DNA from: Halisarca cf. caerulea
Taxonomy: Eukaryota; Porifera; Demospongiae; Chondrillida; Halisarcidae
Assembly (NCBI GenBank): GCA_963170055.1
Contig: CAUJGJ010000235.1
Coordinates: 189,101 to 253,100 of the forward strand
Reading direction: 5' to 3'
Length of the DNA stretch: 64,000 bases
Shown: positions 39,196 to 64,000 of the stretch, piece by piece
How positions within the stretch are numbered: position 1 is the first letter of the stretch
Layout: each line of letters starts with the position of its first letter
Notes under the pieces: model-generated
What the model saw: only the letters and a program-made list of their open reading frames with translations
What the model was told of the DNA's origin: nothing
The model's database searches: none
Made by a program: the position numbers and the translations under genes

Positions 39196-39993
39196 GTGAT
39201 TGTCCCACTGGCCCCCGTATGACCACCTAAGAGTTTAGGTGTTATATACACAACTGACAATTTAGGAAGTGCACTTGTCTGGGTAAAACGTGAGCAGAAT
39301 GGTCTTCGCCCACACACCTGCTCATTGTAGTGAATGTTATGCATGTTTTCATTAATATTATTCATAGTTTTCCAATATTCATATGGGAGTCATGCTGCAG
39401 CTGCAATGGTAATGTTGGCATTTCTCCTTGGAAGCAAGTATTATTTGCATGTTCACGCATGATCAGGATCACATCATGGGCATATAATATTATATATAAG
39501 TGATGCATTGTACATTCAAGTGGGCAGAAAACATAATGATTTACAGTTCAATGTACTCACAGTGGCAAAACAATTGAAAGAAACTACCATGTAGCGCTAG
39601 ATTTTCAAAGCTCTTAACTTTTCTGTTTTTTGAGGATGAGCACGCAAGGAAGGCGTAATTTTCACACCACTAATAAATTGGCGCACTGTTAGGTGGGTAG
39701 CATGCAGTGGAACAGACCCGCAAAATTCATTTCCACAAATATTTCAAAAGTGACCAACCATGAAATTTTAGTGCTATACGATATAACGACCACAGTACAG
39801 CGCAGCATACAATGTCATATTATAGGGGAAGTATATAGTTTAATTTGGCTGATCAAAGAATGGCCATATGTAACAAACAGTATAAGTACATGTTGCCAAA
39901 ATTGATAATTTTCACTATAATAGCGAACTTGAACTGAAGACTGGCATGATCAATTCATCCAATCAAATCCTTGTTTTTTCATCATTCAACGTA

Positions 39994-40162
39994 CAGTGGG
40001 ACCCCTTGGGAGAGGAAAGCACTGTCCTGATTATCGAGGTGTCCTCATTTCAGGGACTAAAGATGTATGACAGAGGATAGTGGATTTTTTGGTTCCAGTG
40101 GTATGTGTCCACATTATAGGGGTGTCCCCAATTCAGGGGGCTGGATTAGAGGGGTTCCACTG
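39994..40162. mobile_element. 169-bp MITE
   Basis: Ends CAGTGGGACCCC and GGATTAGAGGGGTTCCACTG, flanked by TA at 39992-39993 and 40163-40164. Inverted relative of 36063-36249. Confidence 0.82.
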
Positions 40163-41102
40163 TATATGCTTCATATTAATCTCTAAGGCACAACGTTAAT
40201 TCCTTATGTACGTATAATACACACATGCATGCAGTACTCGGCCATCAGTATTAACTTTGTATTAAAGCAAAAAATGCATGTGGCCATGCACATGGTTGGT
40301 CCAGATGTATGGGTGGCCACATTTTCCCCTCATCTTTCCCATACATGTACCACTACATACAATGGCACAATCCAAGTCATGACAATCAAACAAATATGTA
40401 TATTCTGCATAATATTATTAAATGTCACAGAACACATCTCTGACTGTATACAAAATTATTTGCATGATTGTGCCCGAAACAAGCAAGCAGGAGGTAATAT
40501 CAATCTACATAAGTACGTTTGCACTTTTTGTCTGACAAAAGTGTCAAAGTGAAGTTATTACTATCATAGATAGCAAGGCTTGTGCACGGACGACGACTTG
40601 TCAAATACCATGCATATTGCACCAAAGCAGAAGAACCAGTACACATTTGGTTCAACCCACAAACTACCATACATACACATGTCCACCTCATTGTCACATC
40701 AGCGCAAAATCACAAATCAATGAATCACGTTCCAAAACAAAGTGCCTCCTCCACAGAAAGGCAACAGAGCGTTAAGTTACAAATTTGACAGACATGACAC
40801 AGGAGATACAGGCCAGTTGGGATAAAACTGAAACACAGGGAGGGATAAGTGATGATAAAATAAGACTGTGGGAATGGTCCACACACACACACACATAGAT
40901 GTCCATGACATGCAGAAGGTCAACAGTGCAATGAAAACATAAAATGGATAACAAAGCACATACATACTCAATACATTATAGTATATACTGTTGATGAGAG
41001 ACGCAATATATTGTTGTGCAATACTTAGTCTTGAGATTTGTACATTGACTGCGGTACAACACAGTAACACGAAAACATCTGACACTCAATGAAGTGTATC
41101 TT

Positions 41103-42319
41103 TCATACCAGCAGTAAGACTGAAAGAACAAGAAGCAGAGATGTAAGAACAGAGATTGTGACACGCTGCGATCCCGAACCAAGATAAATCGTTATAGATC
41201 CTTGAGGGGAACTTGTGGTTGTGTCGGACGAGGTGCTCACTGATGGAGACGTGGTCACATTGGTGAAGGGAGTGTACTCTGTTACCAGTCGTGATGCCTC
41301 ATCAGGCAAGCTGGGACACTCGAGCTGGTCAAACACATTTTTATAACGCTTGTTTGATGCACTGCAGAAAGAGACAAAAAACTTCAATAATCCACACCGG
41401 TTAGAGTAGCCTCATCATACACGAATACAAGGTACCCAGCAGTGATAAGGAATCAACTATATACTAATATAGATATTCTGTAATACCTAGCCAGATTATC
41501 TATGTTGTTGTTGTTGTTGTTTATAAACAGCAAATTCACTCACCAAACATCCAACGATTGGCAATCTTCCCTCGAATGAAAGTATTCCAAGCGCTCTCCT
41601 TGTGCCCAGCATCGGCCAAATGACTGACAAGACACGTTCAACCAGCCGACCAAGCATCCCTGTAAGACGAAGTCGTCCTGTTTACTAGTGCTGAGTAGGT
41701 GGTCGTACTGAACGTCTAGTGAGTTTCCTAAAATTTTCAAATAAGCTGAAATCCACGAGGGAAGAGACGAGTCGGCATATCTCCTACAATCTGCGATATT
41801 CAAGTCAGTTTGCTCCTGCACTGGTTGCGGGCTACACTTTTCAAGGTCATATGTTCCTCCCATATCACCAAGTTCGGGACAGAAGGCGCTGAGATCTCCC
41901 AGAGCGCTGCCGACGTCCGGGCATTGAGACAAAGCGCGCGTACAGTTAAATTTAATCTCTATAGCGTTGGTACCGTCACTTTTCTCCGTGCACTTAGGTA
42001 GGTGAAACTCACACAGTTCTTTTCGGAAATTCTCTATGCATTCTCGGTTGTCTTCATTAGGATGAACGGAGGTGGTGAATAATTTCATTATGGGCTCAAT
42101 AGTGGCAGTTCTGATATCCAAGGAGCTTGCCACTGTGGCAGGTATGTCGTAGTCAACGGTGGGGCAGGAAGAAGTACTGGGTGCTGTAACACAAGCGGTA
42201 ACTGGACCTAAATCAAAAGGGTGTTCTTGAGAAACGATAGCAGACCGCCTGCTCACGTACGGCTTGCCGACAGCTGCAGACACCAACGCAACGACTGTTA
42301 TCCACACGCTAAACTTCAT
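41103..42319 (-). CDS. secreted, probably GPI-anchored Frizzled-CRD-like protein
   Basis: Two exons: 41544-42319 and 41103-41361 (phase 2/1), 344 aa. The start at 42319 gives a clean signal peptide, MKFSVWITVVALVSAAVG; an upstream in-frame ATG would bury it. The N-terminal half has CVTAPSTSSC, a Tyr-Asp-Ile-Pro segment, then CIENFRKELCEFHLPKC and FNCTRALSQCPD. This cysteine spacing is like a Frizzled cysteine-rich domain (the C-x-x-x-hydrophobic-x-x-x-LC...P-x-C signature). A second Cys-rich block (CLVGWLNVSCQSFGRCW) follows. Sequons occur at NCT, NVS and NVT. The last ~45 residues are Ser/Thr-rich and then purely hydrophobic (VLTSLLLVLSVLLLV), typical of a GPI signal. Fz-CRD proteins bind Wnts; a Wnt modulator is possible, and other CRD-like families are not excluded. 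Confidence 0.65.
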
Positions 42320-42621
42320 GACAGCAACACAAGCAAAATACTTCCACTTTCTATCGGTAAAGAAACCTGAGACGATTAAAGCTCTTCTGTAAGTGGGCAA
42401 CGAAGTTTATAGCCTCGAAACAGCCCGCAATTCTGTGAATATCATTACGTCACTGAATGTTATTGCCATGGCAACCGTAAGAAAAAATGGCTGCAATCCC
42501 TATCGGCAAACGCCGAAATCAGTAGACGAGTGAATGTTCGCCATATATTTAGTGTAAGTGTATATTCTTTGTGGCTAGGGACGCTTTGTTACTATTTTAT
42601 CCCCTTCGCTCATTTTAGACC
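42320..42621. promoter_or_regulatory. candidate bidirectional promoter with X-box, Fz-CRD/CFAP99
   Basis: 302 bp between divergent starts. ATTGCCATGGCAAC (42462-42475) matches the RFX X-box palindrome at all but the first base, 147 bp before the CFAP99 ATG. RFX factors drive ciliary genes across animals. TTACGTCA (42445-42452) is CRE-like. The ATG inside the X-box would open a 20-codon uORF if transcribed. Confidence 0.6.
42462..42475 (+). promoter_or_regulatory. X-box (RFX-binding) candidate
   Basis: Imperfect palindrome ATTGCCATGGCAAC against consensus GTNRCC-N(0-3)-RGYAAC; one mismatch. Position relative to the ciliary gene CFAP99 supports function. Confidence 0.6.
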
Positions 42622-63416
<20,795 letters not shown>

Positions 63417-64000
63417 CAAACCAACTGAGCCATCCTGCTTATTTATCATGTTATCAGACTTATGATATAATCATTATGTCTATATTTGTAGAACCTTTTG
63501 TTTTGTAAGAGTATGTCTGAACACTTACTGTACGGACCATCCTTTGGTTCAGACTATACAGTTTTACTACTCATTGGGTACATTATTGCCCAATATTCTC
63601 GTTCCAGCCCACCTCTTCCACTGCCAGTGTGGCCATGGAAGGGCAGAAGTTGAACTGGGAACAAGACTACTGTATATGTGCTAAACTTTCGAGAAACTAA
63701 ATTTTCATAGTTGGCCACTTTTGAAATATTCGAGGAAATAAATTTCGTGGATTGATCTGTCATTCCGCTACTACCGGCCAAACAGTGCACCATTTTTTTG
63801 TGGTGCGCAAATTTCACCCTCCAACGCTCACCCTCGAAAAATGCAAAGTTTAGCTCCTCAAAATTTAGCCCTATATATGTTAATTGCCAGCATTTAATTG
63901 TCATGTATAGGCACACAAACTCACACACACAGTGTGTGATTTGATCTAGCATGTAACTGTGTTCCCCTCTATAACAAGTATACCTTTAGTTATATACTTA
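63417..64000. other. CFAP99 3' flank with a dispersed repeat
   Basis: Presumed 3' UTR, then a repeat at about 63680-63870 whose complement matches 39590-39775 (shared core AATATTTCAAAAGTG-CCAAC). No gene supported. Confidence 0.55.

Larger units (their letters stand above)
38585..41102. other. tail-to-tail spacer between NCAPG and the Fz-CRD gene
   Basis: Holds the presumed 3' UTRs and no gene I can support. It contains the palindrome 39140-39195, a dispersed repeat at about 39590-39775 (related to 63680-63870) and the MITE at 39994-40162. Confidence 0.6.

Noticed and set aside
40777..41085. 102-aa minus-strand frame after the Fz-CRD gene, with hydrophobic stretches
   Set aside because: Lies in the presumed 3' UTR, has no recognisable domain, and its start is not supported. 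Hydrophobic composition follows from T-rich sequence.

Overview
This window is animal nuclear DNA, most likely from an early-branching invertebrate such as a sponge (an inference from gene content and compactness, not proven). Evidence for an animal: GT-AG introns with consistent phases, ciliary genes, a Frizzled-type cysteine-rich domain, COMMD1, condensin and exocyst subunits. Coding exons are ordinary in composition. Introns and spacers are full of (CA/TG)n arrays, TACGTA-rich simple sequence, minisatellites and short inverted-repeat transposons. Gene names below come from recognising protein families by eye; no database search was run.

Layout. 1-549: 5' end of PSMD4/RPN10 (-), running off the left edge. 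818-3381: COMMD1 (+), complete, five exons. About 1.89-13.26 kb and 13.30-26.05 kb: two tandem copies of one segment. Each copy carries the 3' end of COMMD1, an intronless RING/TRAF-zinc-finger gene with a macro-like tail (+), an Arf-like GTPase (-) and the exocyst subunit EXOC8 (+). In copy 1 the RING gene and EXOC8 are frameshifted; in copy 2 both are open, while its COMMD1 piece is a broken 3' fragment. Each copy has collected its own transposon insertions, several with a matching empty site in the other copy. 26.4-30.1 kb: CABCOCO1/C1a-32-like ciliary gene (-), eight exons. 30.2-38.6 kb: NCAPG (+), fourteen coding exons, the first holding only four coding bases. 41.1-42.3 kb: secreted, probably GPI-anchored Frizzled-CRD-like protein (-). 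42.6-63.4 kb: CFAP99 (+), 23 coding exons spread over 20.8 kb by repeat-filled introns.

Organisation. Apart from the RING/TRAF gene, every gene sits in a head-to-head pair with 162-302 bp between start codons: PSMD4/COMMD1, ARL/EXOC8 (twice), CABCOCO1-like/NCAPG and Fz-CRD/CFAP99. The pairs alternate with tail-to-tail spacers, so the window has five candidate bidirectional promoters. The one upstream of CFAP99 contains a near-consensus RFX X-box, as expected for a ciliary gene.

Main points of interest: the tandem duplication with unequal decay of its copies, the RING-TRAF-macro-like architecture, the empty/filled transposon sites that date insertions relative to the duplication, and complementary CA/TG arrays flanking small exons.
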